Shown here piece by piece: positions 11,060 to 23,899 of a stretch of 64,000 nucleotides of DNA (positions within the stretch are counted from its first letter, which is position 1; the number at the start of each line of letters is the position of its first letter). Under the pieces are notes generated by a model, which worked only from the letters and a program-made list of their open reading frames with translations, was not told the DNA's origin and did no database searches. Source of the stretch: Plasmopara viticola (taxonomy: Eukaryota; Oomycota; Peronosporomycetes; Peronosporales; Peronosporaceae). Location of the stretch: contig MBPM02000041.1 in NCBI GenBank assembly GCA_001695595.3, positions 620,001 to 684,000 on the forward strand, read 5' to 3'. The translations under genes and the position numbers were made by a program.

Positions 11060-14000
11060 GAGTATGCTTGTATCATATTACCTCTCGATTTTGCGCTTTA
11101 TGCGGTAATGCCACTTATTGACAGCCACGACAAAGTGCTTGCTCAGTGATGATCAACGAATGTATCATAAAGTATTGAGTCTCGCTGCACCGAAGAACGC
11201 TGCCATTTACATATAACCAAACGCACACCCTACTCACCTCTTATTAATATATTAAACTGAAAATCCATGACTGTGTAACGCCAAATCAGAAGGCGCAGTA
11301 ACTACATAGCTCCTATCCGGAATTTACGAAAAATTTTGTCTTTTACAACGTCGAAAATGTTCGAATTTCCTTGTCGGCAAACAACAAACCTCAGCGATTC
11401 GTTGTTCCATCGTTCAATAAGCGGCTTTTGCAGTGGTAACTCTTTTGTAAGCGTTTCAACTATCTCCTTCATAGGTCTTGGTGCCTTTTAACTTTTTACG
11501 AATAACCGTTGCTTACTTTAAGCCTTTGCGTGGTATGCACTTTCACCAATTGGGAGCTGGTTGGGCTGCTATAAAGTGCTAACCCATGTGAAGCGGGAAG
11601 CATTAATTGGACCTGTACGTGTCGAGGCAGTAAGGGATATTTGCTTATGAAATTGAGCGTCAATAGATTTGCGGCATTTGCCTCTCTCGATCACAGCTAA
11701 GCAACTTGAAGTGCCTCTGTCATAGATTTCGATAACGGCTGTCTAAAGCAAATCATCGCCAAGGCCACCGCCATATCCACCGGTCAGCTTGAACATTACG
11801 CCCACCACGAACCCCGAGAGGGAAGCAGTACCGTGCTCACTAGTTTTAGCAAAAACGACCGGTCACTGCGCAGTTATAAGCAAGCTTGTTGCCGGAAACA
11901 AATCTAGCACTTTTGTCCGAAAGAGATTCGGACCGCCATGTTGCTGTATTCGCACCAGATTTTTGCCAAATTTTGCCAAAATCTGTGTGTACATGTAAAT
12001 CCAATTGTTTTCTGCTGAGCATAGACTGAGTACGATCTTGAACTTGCTAGCTTTACTTAGCCAGTCTGCCGTATAAAGCTTGCGGTTTGTGGCGTCAGAG
12101 CTACGATTTGCATATTCTGCAAGTAAGACAAGGTAGACTTCTTCAATTCAATCGGTCTATGAAATGACTTGTTTTTGTGAGTGATATGTGCAAAGAATGT
12201 AAAACCAATACTGATCACGCATACGCACGTTCACGATTCGGATAAAAAAGTTTGCAGACGCAATGTGACTTCAACAATGCCGGCTACTTCATAATTATAG
12301 TGGTAAGTTTCTACGGATTTTTTTTAAAAATGATTTGGAGATAATTGTGCATTTAAACCAATTTATTTTCATCACATTTGTCCGCCTCTGCTACAGCCTC
12401 CGCAATCTATTTATTAGGTCTTATGTGTCAGTATGAAAGGTAAAGACGACCTCGCCAAAAGATTCACGACATCCGATGTTTAAATTCGTCTATAAGCTCA
12501 AATCCGTGTGTCTATCATTTTACAGGCAGCAAAAGCGCTCCTCACTCGTGCCTGGAGAGAAAATAAGCCCTGCACATGACCGTGAATGCTATCCTTGGTG
12601 ATAGCTTTAAATTAAAGCAAGTAATATTCCCCCAATAGCCATGAGGGGGAAAAGCAAGTGTCTTGTCCCTTGCAAGATGTAATATGAGTCCGCATGCGCT
12701 TTTTGATAAAAATTAGTCTCGCACAATAGCTGAGATATTATGCGAGACAACAGTTTTGGTGCCAAAATATCTTCAGAAGTGACTGAAAGCAGGTGAGTAG
12801 GACAAAAATAACGATAAGATGACGACTATTGCCTTAAACTTAAATTTTTGCTAACCATACACTCGTGTGCTGAAATTGTACGCGCTTTAGCTGTCCAAGT
12901 AGAGCAAGGCTTGAAGATTGACACTAGTTTATCGATTAAAATGAAAGACACATAAAAAAAATTTTTGATGGTGAGTCAATCGCAACAAGCCGATCGCCAC
13001 CTTCTTTAATCTTATAATTGATTCACGACAGCAACTGTATAAAGTCCTTGCGATTTTGGAAGAAGGCAGCTCAGAGGAAGTCTCAAAGATGTGAGCCATG
13101 TTGTTCACGTACAAAGTCAACGTGCCATGCTATCTCATCTTTGAGAAATTTTAAATATCGAAGCGTTTCTTTCTCTGATCGCCGTGCTGAATGCACTCTA
13201 ATGGGCGACAAGAGCACATAAGCAGCAATTCGGTGATGTTCTTTTAAAAGCACGAACGCGCTAGGCCATACACCCTCACAAAGAAGCATCTAGCTTCTAA
13301 ATCAGTAAATCACATTGCTACTGAATTTGCAATTAATTTTGCTGAGAGCAGGGGACATAACTATCTGCAACTTCGTTTAGGGCAGCTTGTTAGAGAACGG
13401 ATCTGTAGAGGAATCTCTAACGGTGAGGTAGGACTATCACACGCCAAGATTTTACTCCGGTAGTGAATCGCGATCTACAACGGGATGCGATCACCAAATT
13501 TTGTACATCAGCCTTGGCTCCAAGTGGATTGCTTCAGCGCTTGAGCTATTCACAAATGCATCAAAGTTGTTAAGAGCTGTCTTTGACACTTTGTGTGCAA
13601 GAAAAAATGGAGAGCAATAGAGCGATTGATTTGCGTACTAGAAATCTACGCTTTTTGCGTCTGGGCAGAACCGTATACTCTTTGCAGTTCCACAGGTTGG
13701 AAGAGCCCTGCGTAAGATATGTTACGCTGATACAATATTTACTTTATTTTATCGAGGCAAAAAGTACGTTGTAGTCCGAAGAGGCACTACGGTATATCCA
13801 ACTACAAGTTTACGCAAATCGTTATAGAATCTTTTGCTACTAATGAGCTACTCATACCTTATTATTTGTAGAAAACTTTTGTCAGTCTGCTATACGATTA
13901 CGGTTCGTTTCAAATCTATCAGCATAAATATGACATGAACCGTTGATCTTTTAGAGCACTTCGGTTATTTTTTAGTCAAATTAACCAAAGTGCTCCACAA

Positions 14001-17000
14001 GATCGACCTCTCTTAAACCTAGTCGATCTGCAAATATCAAATGAGCCAGTCCTGCTCGGAATTCTTTTTAGTCATCAATATGTCAAAGCTCGGCAAGCTC
14101 CATCAAATAGGTAACGCTCAGCTAATGACAGTAAGCTTATATGGTATCGATTGGATCGTCATATTTGACCAGCGTCTTCAAGCTACATAATTTTTCTTCA
14201 GGAATTCATCGCGAGTTTTCCTGGAAAAGGATGTAGCCTACACATACACGCCGGCATAGACATCGAAGACATCCGTCACTTGCGTTGGGCTTGCCCCGCG
14301 ACTCTATATCAATAAACTGTATTCTTCTACCGTTTTTGAAGATTGAATAATCACGAGTTTTAAATGGCACATAATTTTTCATACGGGTGCAATAGACTTG
14401 TAGACTTCCTCTTCTTACTAAAGTAAAATGTCCGCGATACATGCTACATTCACATTTACCACTGTACGACATTTTTTGCTTTCATCAGCATGAGTGTTGC
14501 TTCAATAGAAAGGCTTTGATTTCAAATGAGTCGGTGCCTTAACATACGCCAACCATCGCTTCAGCAGTTTCCACACCATACAATTACAAAAGGCAGCCAC
14601 AAGTAAATTTTATCGGTAAATCGAACGAAAAAAAGGCTTAGATTTGTCCTTATAACTAGTGTGCGCTAACTTTAATTGCCACTATGTCATCACCAAACTA
14701 TAATACGGCTTTAAATATGTATTAATTACTACTTTTCGCCACCAATTGCCACTATGCACTGCTATCAAAATAAGAATTCAACTATTAAGAGGAACGTGTC
14801 AATTTCCACTGGCACAAAAATGCAATCCTTCGCCCCGCACTCTGCCCTTCGACGATCAGGACTGTGGTAACTGTCCAAAAAATGGGTGGAGAAAAGCAAG
14901 CAAAACCTTATTTCCATGTTTCTGTAAATAATTTTGTAGGCTAATCTTTCTCTCAAATTCAGACAGAGCTACGAGAAGTTGTCAATAAAGGCTATTAGCC
15001 AAGCACAGCATTCCAATGTTGCGCCAACTCTTTTCACTGCTAGTAACAGGTTTTCTAGGTGCAGAAAGAATCCGAACGACAACGTATTGCCTTTACGATT
15101 ATTTTGAGCACTCGCGACCCAATATGCTCGGTTTCGTTCGGTGCACGCAAACAAATATCATTAATAATAGCTTCAAGCTTTCAAGTTGCTTAAAGAACAG
15201 CAATTGTACAAGCGCTCGATCAATTGGAAGTATCGAGACTGGCGTAAACCAGTGGCAATTCACTGCATAATTCTACGTACGAAACGGAATGTCGTCAGTT
15301 TGCAATAAGCTATACTATCAATGTGCTAGACAGCACATCATCCTGACCGTCAGGACATAGTAAGTTCTCTCGAAAACTAATCTAGACCTTTGTATCACGC
15401 ATATGCTATCCCACAGTGCACAGAAGTACTGTTGCAACTTCGTTTTGGCACTCCCTCAGTAAAAGATCAAGGTATCTATATTCATATTGTAATCTAAGCA
15501 TTTGCTGATCAAGTTCGAGAATTGCATCTCAGTCATATGACATTCCTACCATCGTATTACCATATATCGATTGTACGCCAGAGGACTCAAACCTTAGCCC
15601 ATACAAGTAAAATTGCTCAGAAAGCATCGCGTGATCCAATGTACCAAGCTTAAGAGCATCAACATCATCCCCCCTTGTAACTATTTCCGTAAACAAAGTG
15701 TGAGTTCTTCGTTCTTTACTTTAAACAATACGAGTCTCTTACTGTGATATGCCTGCCTTTAGAAGATATAAGGTCGAACCCTAAGGCTTACCAATGGAAG
15801 CATATCTCCAGGAATAATAAATGCATTCAGGATCTATAAATCTTCCTACCTATGGTTACTTTCTGTCAGATTTATCCCTGTCACGAGAATACGTACAACT
15901 TTTCCGTCAGTTCGTCAGTACTTGAAAACGCACAATCCCGCAACCTTGATTGCGCAATATGCGAATGGCGACAACTGCTTGACTATAATTTTGTACAATA
16001 CTGGATTCAAGCAACTCTGCTACAATCCCCCAACCAAACAAACTATTCCTTTTAGCTTTCTCCCCCATCTGACATCATCATTGTGTTGTGATGCCTCCCA
16101 GAAGTCCTCGCAACAAATTATTAGAGCCTCACAGCCCATCCCACAATACAGACTCTGAGTCAATCGAGTACCTTGTCTATCGCTTCTCATCATCGTTGTA
16201 GTTTGAGACATACAACGCAATTTAGAACGCGATCCAAGATCACTGAGTCCGAATACCACACGGCATCACGGCGCACGTACGCTTTGCTGCTGGATGGCTA
16301 TTCGACAAACACTCGCGCCACAAGCGTCGGCGACCCTCAAAGTAATCAGACTTTAAGCTTGATTGTCAATCGCAACTTGTAAATCTCGTAACGGAGGTGA
16401 TTGCTACCCTCGACGAAGTTCGATCCCACTAAAACTTATACCTCTAAGTTGAGCAATTCAAAAAGACCCTTGGATGAAACGCTGCAAACGCCACGCGAAC
16501 CAGATTCACGCCCATTTGTTGCATAGTGCGTGCTCGCAAGTGACCAGTATTTTTACTGCGCACCCTACGCACTCCGTTATCGAACGATTGTGCTTTATAA
16601 ATCAGAGCATTTAGCCACAAACTTCGCTACCACGGTTGAAATATTCCAAGACGAGAAAATGTAGGCTATTACAAGACGAAGCTCCACTAACTTGGACAAG
16701 ATACTTTACGTTCGCAAATCTAAAGTGGCTTTTGCTCCCTTAGTCGCTCGAAGACATGGCGTATCGACTTCAGTGCAATTTGCTTGAAGCTGAAGCTTCG
16801 TGCACGGGCTTAAAGTTTCTCTATTTCGTTCAACGTGCGACCAGAATGCCGCGTTTAATCTACAAAACGCGCGCTACTTCTGATTACAAAAGAGCTGTAT
16901 TTATGGCGTCACGAGCGGGGTACCTACGACACTTCACGAGAAGCTCCTGTTACTAATGGGATCGCCCCTGCTTCACTAAGCACTCTATATGAAGTGGCAC

Positions 17001-18805
17001 AAATCAAAGCATATAAGATGCAAGTAAGGAGGCCGTTCTCAGCTTGCCCTTGCATTTTTTTAAGAAGCGGCAGCCTTCTCAACCGCGTGAATGCGCTTGA
17101 GATTGATTTCGAAGTCAGACCAAGCGGTCAGTCCTTGGCTATTTCGGGACAACCACGGGCACTTGAGACCTTTCAAAAGAAGATGGACTCCATAGGCCAC
17201 AAATAAACTAATGAGCTTCTAAATGTCCCACCAATAGGTTAAAGATGAATAATCCTTAGATCGGTCGGTTGCGCAAAACGTTCAGTCTTATGGGTTTGCG
17301 GCTCATCAGCCTTACGGTCAGAACGGGAGTGGTCGAGGACCCGTAAGTAATCGTATAATCGCTCATACCCGCCTCATCTTCAAGGCTGCGGGTAGCGACC
17401 GTCTCGTCACACTCAAAGTGCAAAGGTGGAGCTTCAAATATGACGAGAGATGGTATGGTACAGCGGTCACGCGCGTTATGCCCCACGGTAAAGCGAAAAG
17501 CTTACCGGAGCTTTCCTTACCTCAGTGTCAAACAATAAAAATACTTTATAAAACGCAGCTTTTGATGGCGCGACCCTTGTGATAAGACAGCATTATGGAT
17601 CGAGATCGAATTAATGTGAAGGCACCAAAGCCACCTTTTTCGGCGTTGACCTTCGCGCTGACTTGATTATCGTAAATTGACTCGGCCGACCGGCAGCTTT
17701 CTTCAGTGTTTGAACAGGTTTTACCATGATCGACTATGCTGGTTTAACAAACTAGAAATCAAGAGTGATAGATAATATCTGTTCGTTTTCCTCTTGACTC
17801 TTGTCAAAATCTTGGTGAGGTCAATGTTACATAGTGCCGAGATTTCGCAGTTAACGCTAGTCTTTCGTTGGAAGGTGTTTTAAAAGATTGGTGATCCCTG
17901 ATGCACAAGAAGCACCTTAAAAGGGTTTGAGTACTGAGTCTTTAAGCGATATTGGAATACTACGAAACCCAGTATATTTTTTAAAGTTTCGTCTACAGTA
18001 AATCAAGGACAAGTTGAGATGAATAATTACATCCATGGAAGAAGAAATTAGTCTTCGTCAGCGTGAGTCGAGACTGTGCAAATGCTCACTGACTCAGAGA
18101 TTTAGCTAACAAACACACAAGCTAGACGCAACTCATCACGCAAGGTGAAAGAAATGGCGAAAGAATTACAGCCTCATCTACTCTTGGCATTTAGCAATAG
18201 GACCGAAATCCACTGTATTTGTTGGCCTCGGGTCGATTATGTGGGTTGACGCTTGGACGTACTCAAGAATGAAATCGACCATATCTAAATTCTTGACAAA
18301 CTATGTAAAGTTTCTCAGTCTAGTCAACTTGAATCAACTTGCAGCGTCCTTAACTTGCAACCACTTGTGTATGACGCATAGTTTATATAAACTATTTTGT
18401 TCTCAAGCATTATAAACTTAGCCGTACGACAATGACGTCTCCTGGTACGAAACGAGTCATTCTTGATTATCCGTTTAGCTTTAAATTTTCACAGCCATCT
18501 ACATTATTCTCCACCATTTCGGCTCATCGTTTTATGAGCATGCTGTCTCTTTCTTCAGGAAAGCAATTGCTCTTAGACCGCCAATCAAGCACCTTGTGAC
18601 AAAACTCCGTCCCAATTCGCACAGAGGAGACGTGGTGGAAGATTACCAATCTTCCCTTTTACTGTCCTCGGTATTCATTACGTTTAAAGCTGTTTTTCCC
18701 ATAATTCCGTTATTACACGCCGCAAGTTAGAGCGCAGTTGTAAATTACACTTTTAGAGCGTCTAACTCAGAAAAATCAATTAGCGCAACCCCGTTATCAT
18801 CCGGT
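11060..18805. other. 7.7-kb gene desert
   Basis: I read both strands and found no frame with a recognisable domain. Open frames are under about 90 codons and AT-biased. An imperfect hairpin at 13,945-14,004 is the only discrete structure noted. The stretch is probably old, unrecognisable repeat DNA. Confidence 0.45.
13945..14004. repeat. imperfect 23-bp inverted repeat
   Basis: Arms 13,945-13,967 and 13,982-14,004 are reverse complements except at three positions, which could be G:U pairs in RNA. The loop is 14 nt. A transcript would fold into a stem of 23 pairs. Confidence 0.7.
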
Positions 18806-18818
18806 ATGTGTATCACGT

Positions 18819-19960
18819 TTTCGGAAAAGGTTGGGGTGACGCCCTCCTTCCAAGCGCGGGGGCTTAATGCTCGCGCGCTTCGGGCAGGTGCTCTCGGGCA
18901 TCTGCAGGTCTCTAACGAGTCTCACCCTCGACGCGACGGTCTCCAGCACCAGGCCAAACCCCCTTCCACGACCTTAATCGCGCCAACCGCATCCGGATTG
19001 GCTCCTTTAATGTGAATTCTCTAGGTTCGAAGCGCAAGAAGCACGTAACACTCCCCGAAGATCTCCGGCGCTACCGCGTCGATATCCTTGGCCTCCGCGA
19101 AACCAAGATCTACGATAGAGGTGAGCACCGCATTGATGACTTCCTTCTAATTCTTAAAAAAAACGAAGCCAAGACCGAAGTCACCGAAATTCGCCGCCAC
19201 TGCAACCCGTCGGGCGCCACTCGACACGCCCGATCCCGAGAAGAAACCTGGCACCACACTAAGAAGCTCGGAACACTCCTCGGCGATATCGAAGATCTAT
19301 CCCGACGCAAGTCCCAGGCCACCCTCGCGCTCCACCGCCTCATGTCCGTCTGGCTCCGCCCCACGTTCATCTCACCCAAGACACGCATTCGATTGTACAA
19401 CACCTACGTTCTACCGATTCTGCTGTACAACTGGGCTCTTACCAAGTCAGAGCTCCACGGCCTCGAGAGTTTCTATCGCCGCCAGCTTCGCTACGCTCTT
19501 GGCTATCGCTACCCCCGACCCATTTCGAATGCAAGACTCTACGACCTCTGTGATGAGCGGCCGCTGAGACTACGACTGACACAAGCTCGCTGGCGCCTGT
19601 TTGGCCATGTACTTCGCCGCAATCCCGACATCCCAGCTAACCTCTAGATGCGTGCCTACTTCTTCTCCACCGCAGCAAAATGGCGCGGACGTCCCCGCAC
19701 CACGCTCCCCTCGACACTCGACCACAATCTTGTTTCCCGTGGCTCCGGCTTTCGACTCCGGACAGCACAAGACCTCGAAGTGGTACGTACCCTTGCACAA
19801 GACCGAAAGAAATGGAAGACCCATACGACCTCGGTGCTGGATGCACTGCCCGCCGAACGAGACTCGACGTATGCGGACACCACTCTATGCCGTGGACTAG
19901 CCAGACTGAGCCTAGCACGTGCATACCTTGGCAACGCGATAACGTAATACATTACATTAC
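18819..19960 (+). mobile_element. internally deleted LINE, copy 1 (full length of the deleted form)
   Basis: A 1,142-bp GC-rich insertion flanked by a perfect 13-bp target-site duplication, ATGTGTATCACGT, at 18,806-18,818 and 19,961-19,973. It starts TTTCGGAAAAGG and ends in a (TTACA)n-type tail. The coding remnant opens with the beginning of an AP-endonuclease domain (RIRIGSFNVNSLG, then VDILGLRETKI). After an A-run near 19,158-19,165 it jumps directly to the C-terminal part of a LINE reverse transcriptase (KTEVTEIRR, KKLGTLLGDIEDL, RLYNTYVLPILLYN, ARWRLFGHVLRR). Most of the endonuclease and the RT palm with its YxDD motif are missing. The deletion is the same as in the copy at 49.3 kb. Copy 1 has a TAG at 19,645-19,647 where the other copies have CAG. 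Confidence 0.9.
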
Positions 19961-20097
19961 ATGTGTATCACGTGGGATTTCTCATAGACACGAGACATCC
20001 TTCGAGCGACCACATTGATTGGCTCTTCACCAGGGGCTCTGATTGGCACGCCGCTCATAGATCGAGCGATCGTCAGTCTAGAAATCATCTCTCCATC

Positions 20098-21873
20098 ATG
20101 GCAGAGAAGGGCGTGGCGCCTCCCACGGATGAGGCTACACATTGCGGACCACGTCGCCGTTTACTGCAAACTTCGTTACTGTCGTTGCTAGGCATAAGTG
20201 CATTGATGATGGTGGCACAAGTCACTGACTTGTGGTCCGCCGCCACCAGCTTTCATTCGAATCTCAAGAGCCAAGCAGGCCAAAATCAATTCCGTAAGTG
20301 TCGGACGCGCACTAACCTCTAAAAGATTCAAGGGGCTCACTGCGCTCTAACTGTAGGCCAAACATTAACGCCAGAGCAACTTACGGCCTTCCAACACCGG
20401 CAAACGCTCGTGGTACAGCGTACCAAAGCGCCGTACCAGTACGCCACGGAAGAGCTCAAGCGCAAATGTTACGCTGAACGCGACATGGGCATCCTGTCCG
20501 CCGTCCCCGTCGGTGCGTCCCATTTCTGCGCGACTGGCGGGTGGGATAGCGTCAAGCAAATGCCCATAAGCGCTGACAAGGCCACAAAAGTCACGACGTA
20601 CCACGTCGCGGGCGGGCTCTGGGGTACCACGTACCAAAACCTCATGCTCGACCTCGTGGACGTTGAAATCTATCGACCAATCCAAAGCATGGCCCACGAC
20701 GGTGGTGCACACGACCCACGGTTTAAATACAACCCGCGCCTCGTCAATTGTGCCTGCGATGAGCTCGCCACGTCCTTTAACGCCATGCCCGACGCGAAGA
20801 CGTGGTGGGCCACGCAAATGTGGGAAGCGGCGCTCGAGTTCAATAGAAGCGCCGGGCTGCCCAACGCCACGACGTGCGTCCCGTGGCCCACCCGTCAAGC
20901 CGCGCCGTCGGCGTGGGATTTCGTCCACGACCCGTTTGTACCACCCGATGGTACCACGCCCGTGGTGTTTGATAACCCCGTGGTACTCTTACCCCGACGC
21001 GATGATCACAATCCCTTTTTTCAAATCTCGTACGCGCTCAATGCGTGGATCATGCTGCAAGGCTTGCACTGGGACGTTTCGAAGACTGTCGTCGTGCATC
21101 TCGACGGGGGCTATCCGTCCCCCATTGATGCCTTGCATCAAAAGTTATTGGCCCCAAACCACGCCTTGATCGATGGCAACACGCTCATGGGGAAGCGCGT
21201 GCACTTTCGTGGCGACGTCTTGCTCGCGCCGTACGAGACGTATGGCCCCATGATGGAGCACTTGAACAATGACGAACCGTGCCACGATTCCGAGCTCTTT
21301 CGACGGTTCCGGGCCCAGTCGCTCTTGACGCAAAACGTGACGCCGGCCGTCGAACGGGCCCTCAGTGTCACGCGCGTCCGGCCCCTGATTGTCACGGTGA
21401 TTACGCGTCGTCCGTACCAAGGACGGTCGCTTCAGCGCCAGTGGCTCAATGAAGACGAAATTCTCGAATTGATGCGAACGGAATTGCGCGACTTTGACGT
21501 CTTGATCCGCTCGGTCGAGTACGTTGACTTGACGCTGCAAGAGCAAATGAAGACGACGATTGAGAGCGACATGCTCATTAGCATGCACGGCGCGGGGCTG
21601 GCGAACGTGTTGTGGACGCGTCCCATGACGACCGTGGTGGAGATTTTCCCGAAAATGCGCTTTCGATGGGGGTACCGGAATTTGTGCCAATGGATTGGCT
21701 GCAATTGGTACGAATTTCGGGGCGGCGTCGATGTCGGGGACGGAAAGGACCCGAATGCCCAGCATAAACGCATTGAATACCGCGAATGGATGACCTTTTT
21801 TCGACCGCTCTTTGACGAGACGTACGACGCGCTGGCAAAGCAGCAGGCCATTTTACGTGGACAAGAGGCGTAG
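20098..21873 (+). CDS. GT61/DUF563-like glycosyltransferase A, two exons
   Basis: Putative type II membrane glycosyltransferase of the secretory pathway. The ATG at 20,098 opens exon 1 (20,098-20,293). A 63-bp intron (GTAAGTG…CTGTAG, with a CTAAC branch-like site) leads to exon 2 (20,357-21,873), giving 570 aa. Residues about 22-42 form a single hydrophobic signal anchor after a basic RRR. The catalytic region contains MHGAGLANVLW at about 475-485, the hallmark segment of GT61/DUF563 proteins. It is followed by VVEIFPKMRFRWGYRNLCQ, as in other members. It pairs tail to tail with gene B at 22,117-23,772, which it resembles along its whole length (NNDEPC, VTVITRRPY, LNEDEIL, MKTT.ESDM.ISMHGAGL). 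A LINE is inserted 125 bp upstream of the start. Donor and acceptor sugars are unknown. Confidence 0.85.
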
Positions 21874-22089
21874 ACTGCGGTGCCAAAGGGGTGGGTACAA
21901 CACGAAAAGGGACACGAAGAGGGGTACACTTGCCGTGGACACTTTTGTCCCATGCTTTCGTGGGCTCGACCACGACGTGCAGTACCAAAGCAGCATTGGG
22001 GACTAGAAGCACGTGGTTTGAAGCAGTGCTGCCCCGTTAAATACATGAAATGTTCTCAGGAGTACTCGAATCCCAAATTGTTGTCGTCA

Positions 22090-22117
22090 ACTCTAAACCC
22101 TAACTCTAACTCTAACT
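22090..22117 (+). repeat. short interstitial telomere-like tract
   Basis: The stretch CTCTAAACCCTAACTCTAAC continues with CTCTAACTTA. It contains one exact CTAAACCCTAA, i.e. the TTTAGGG-type telomere repeat read on the C-rich strand, followed by degenerate CTCTAA units. It sits at the junction of the two convergent glycosyltransferase genes, touching the stop of gene B. Confidence 0.6.
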
Positions 22118-23772
22118 TACTGCGCGCGAATATTCGTCTCATACGCTTGATAGCTTTGATTAAAGAGCGGTTGAAACACGTCCATCCACTCCTCGTACGG
22201 AATGCGTTTGCTCTTGGCATTCGGGTGCGGGTTCTCGCCCACGTCTTGGCCTCCTCGGAATTGGTGCCACTGGCAACCGAGGAATTGGCACAAATTCCGA
22301 TACCCCCATCGAAAGCGCTTTTTCGGAAAAATTTCGAGGATCACGGTCGACGGCCGGGACCACAGAACGTTGACGAGCCCCGCGCCGTGCATGCTAATGA
22401 TCATGTCGCTCTCCAGCGTCGTCTTCATCTGGTCGGCAAGCGTGAGGTTCACAAAGTCAATTGAGCGAAAGGCGACGTGGACGTTGCTATACTGGCGTCG
22501 CATCCGGTCGAGGATCTCGTCTTCGTTGAGCCACACGCGCTGCAAGACGCGGCCATTGTACGGTCGACGCGTAATGACCGTCACGAGCATGGGACGCCCC
22601 TGCGTCCTTGCAATCTTGGCTTCCAGCTCGGGCGTGATGCCCATGGCCCGTAACGCCTCGGCTCGAAAAGCCGTGAGCAAGGTTGACTCAAAACACGGTT
22701 CGTCATTGTTCAAATGCTGCATCATGGGCCCCGACCCTTCGTACGGCGCCACGAGGACGTCACTGCGAAAATGCAGGCGTTTGTTCACGAGCGTAGCGCC
22801 TGGAATCACGGGATGGTGTGGGGACAAGAGCTTGCCATGCAACTCGTCAATGGGCGAAGGGTAGCCGCCGTCCAAGTGAATGACGTGCGTCGCGGTCGTG
22901 TCCCACTCGAGCGCTTGGACCATGATCCACGCATTGAGCGCGTTGGCGATTTGAAAGAACGGGTTGTGGTCGTCGCGACGAGCAATCAAGACGACGGGGG
23001 CGTCAAACACTACGGTTTCAACGGGATCGGAAGCTGAACTCGTCGGGTCGACCAAGTCCCCGGATGCATTCAGGCGGGTGAAAGAGGGGGCACAGATACT
23101 CGAGTCTGGAAGCCCATCGGTCGAGGAAAAGAGCACGGACGGATGCCACACTTGCTGCTCGCGCGCTTTCTTCAATGGCAGTGCCTTGAACGCATGCGCG
23201 AATTCGTCGCAGCCGCAATGGATCAAGTTTGGGTTAAACTCAAACCGTGGATCGTGTTTCCCCCCGTCTTGCGCCATGCTTGCGATCGGGGCATGGATCC
23301 GAACGCCAACGAGGTTGAGCACGACGTTTTGGAACGTGGCACTGCGCAGGCCGCCTGGTGCTTGCAACGTCGTGACCTTGGTCGCTTTCGCTCCTTTGAC
23401 CGAGTTGGCAAGGGTGGCATTCCAGCCTCCCGTGCTACAATAGGTTGTTTTAGAGTGTCGAAGGGCGTCAAGGAGCCCGAAATCGCGTTCGTGGTAGCAC
23501 TGCCGCGCGATCGTTGCATTCTCGTAGACATAAGGAGCTCGTGTAGGTGGAAGCGATAGGGCTGGAACGACGTGCGAAGGGTGTGGCAAGAGCACTTGAG
23601 GCTGTTGGATGCGACGGACCCTCGCGTGGGGGGCAATAGGCTTCGTGTCAATCGAGACATTGCCAAGACGCGTCAGTTGTGTGAGAATCGTCACGAAGAT
23701 CAAGAAGAGACCCAAGAGCGCAAGGGCACGACGGCGAAAGAGGAGGGAGAATGCGACGTGGCGTTTCGTCAT
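22117..23772 (-). CDS. GT61/DUF563-like glycosyltransferase B
   Basis: Paralogue of the neighbouring gene, intronless, 551 aa from the ATG at 23,772 (an upstream in-frame TTG at 23,790 is not needed). The N-terminus is a classic type II anchor: basic residues (RRR at 13-15), then hydrophobic residues 16-33, then a Ser/Pro-rich stem. MHGAGLVNVLW at about 461-471 and VILEIFPKKRFRWGYRNLCQ mark the GT61/DUF563 catalytic region. Several N-x-S/T sites fit a Golgi-lumen domain. The pair probably arose by an inverted duplication, after which gene A gained, or gene B lost, the 63-bp intron. Substrate is unknown. Confidence 0.87.
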   Translation of the reverse strand: MTKRHVAFSLLFRRRALALLGLFLIFVTILTQLTRLGNVSIDTKPIAPHARVRRIQQPQVLLPHPSHVVPALSLPPTRAPYVYENATIARQCYHERDFGLLDALRHSKTTYCSTGGWNATLANSVKGAKATKVTTLQAPGGLRSATFQNVVLNLVGVRIHAPIASMAQDGGKHDPRFEFNPNLIHCGCDEFAHAFKALPLKKAREQQVWHPSVLFSSTDGLPDSSICAPSFTRLNASGDLVDPTSSASDPVETVVFDAPVVLIARRDDHNPFFQIANALNAWIMVQALEWDTTATHVIHLDGGYPSPIDELHGKLLSPHHPVIPGATLVNKRLHFRSDVLVAPYEGSGPMMQHLNNDEPCFESTLLTAFRAEALRAMGITPELEAKIARTQGRPMLVTVITRRPYNGRVLQRVWLNEDEILDRMRRQYSNVHVAFRSIDFVNLTLADQMKTTLESDMIISMHGAGLVNVLWSRPSTVILEIFPKKRFRWGYRNLCQFLGCQWHQFRGGQDVGENPHPNAKSKRIPYEEWMDVFQPLFNQSYQAYETNIRAQ

Positions 23773-23899
23773 GAGGAGGGTGGCGACCAAGGACGCGCGT
23801 TGGAAATTGCCACGCGAGACGTGTGCCTCGTGGATAGAGGCCTCTGAAACGGTTCAAGCGCCACTAAAGCTTGTCCCGACTTTTGGTCCCGTATGGTAT

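Noticed and set aside
19601..20018. Several overlapping frames on both strands in the 3' part of the LINE copies, conserved at 38.4 and 50.1 kb
   Set aside because: Conservation between copies follows from sequence identity of the element; only the RT C-terminal frame has recognisable motifs.
20365..20928. Long antisense open frames opposite glycosyltransferase A and similar ones opposite B (e.g. 21,145-21,765; 22,202-22,864)
   Set aside because: They mirror GC-rich coding sequence on the other strand, have Arg/Pro/Ser-rich shadow composition and no domains.
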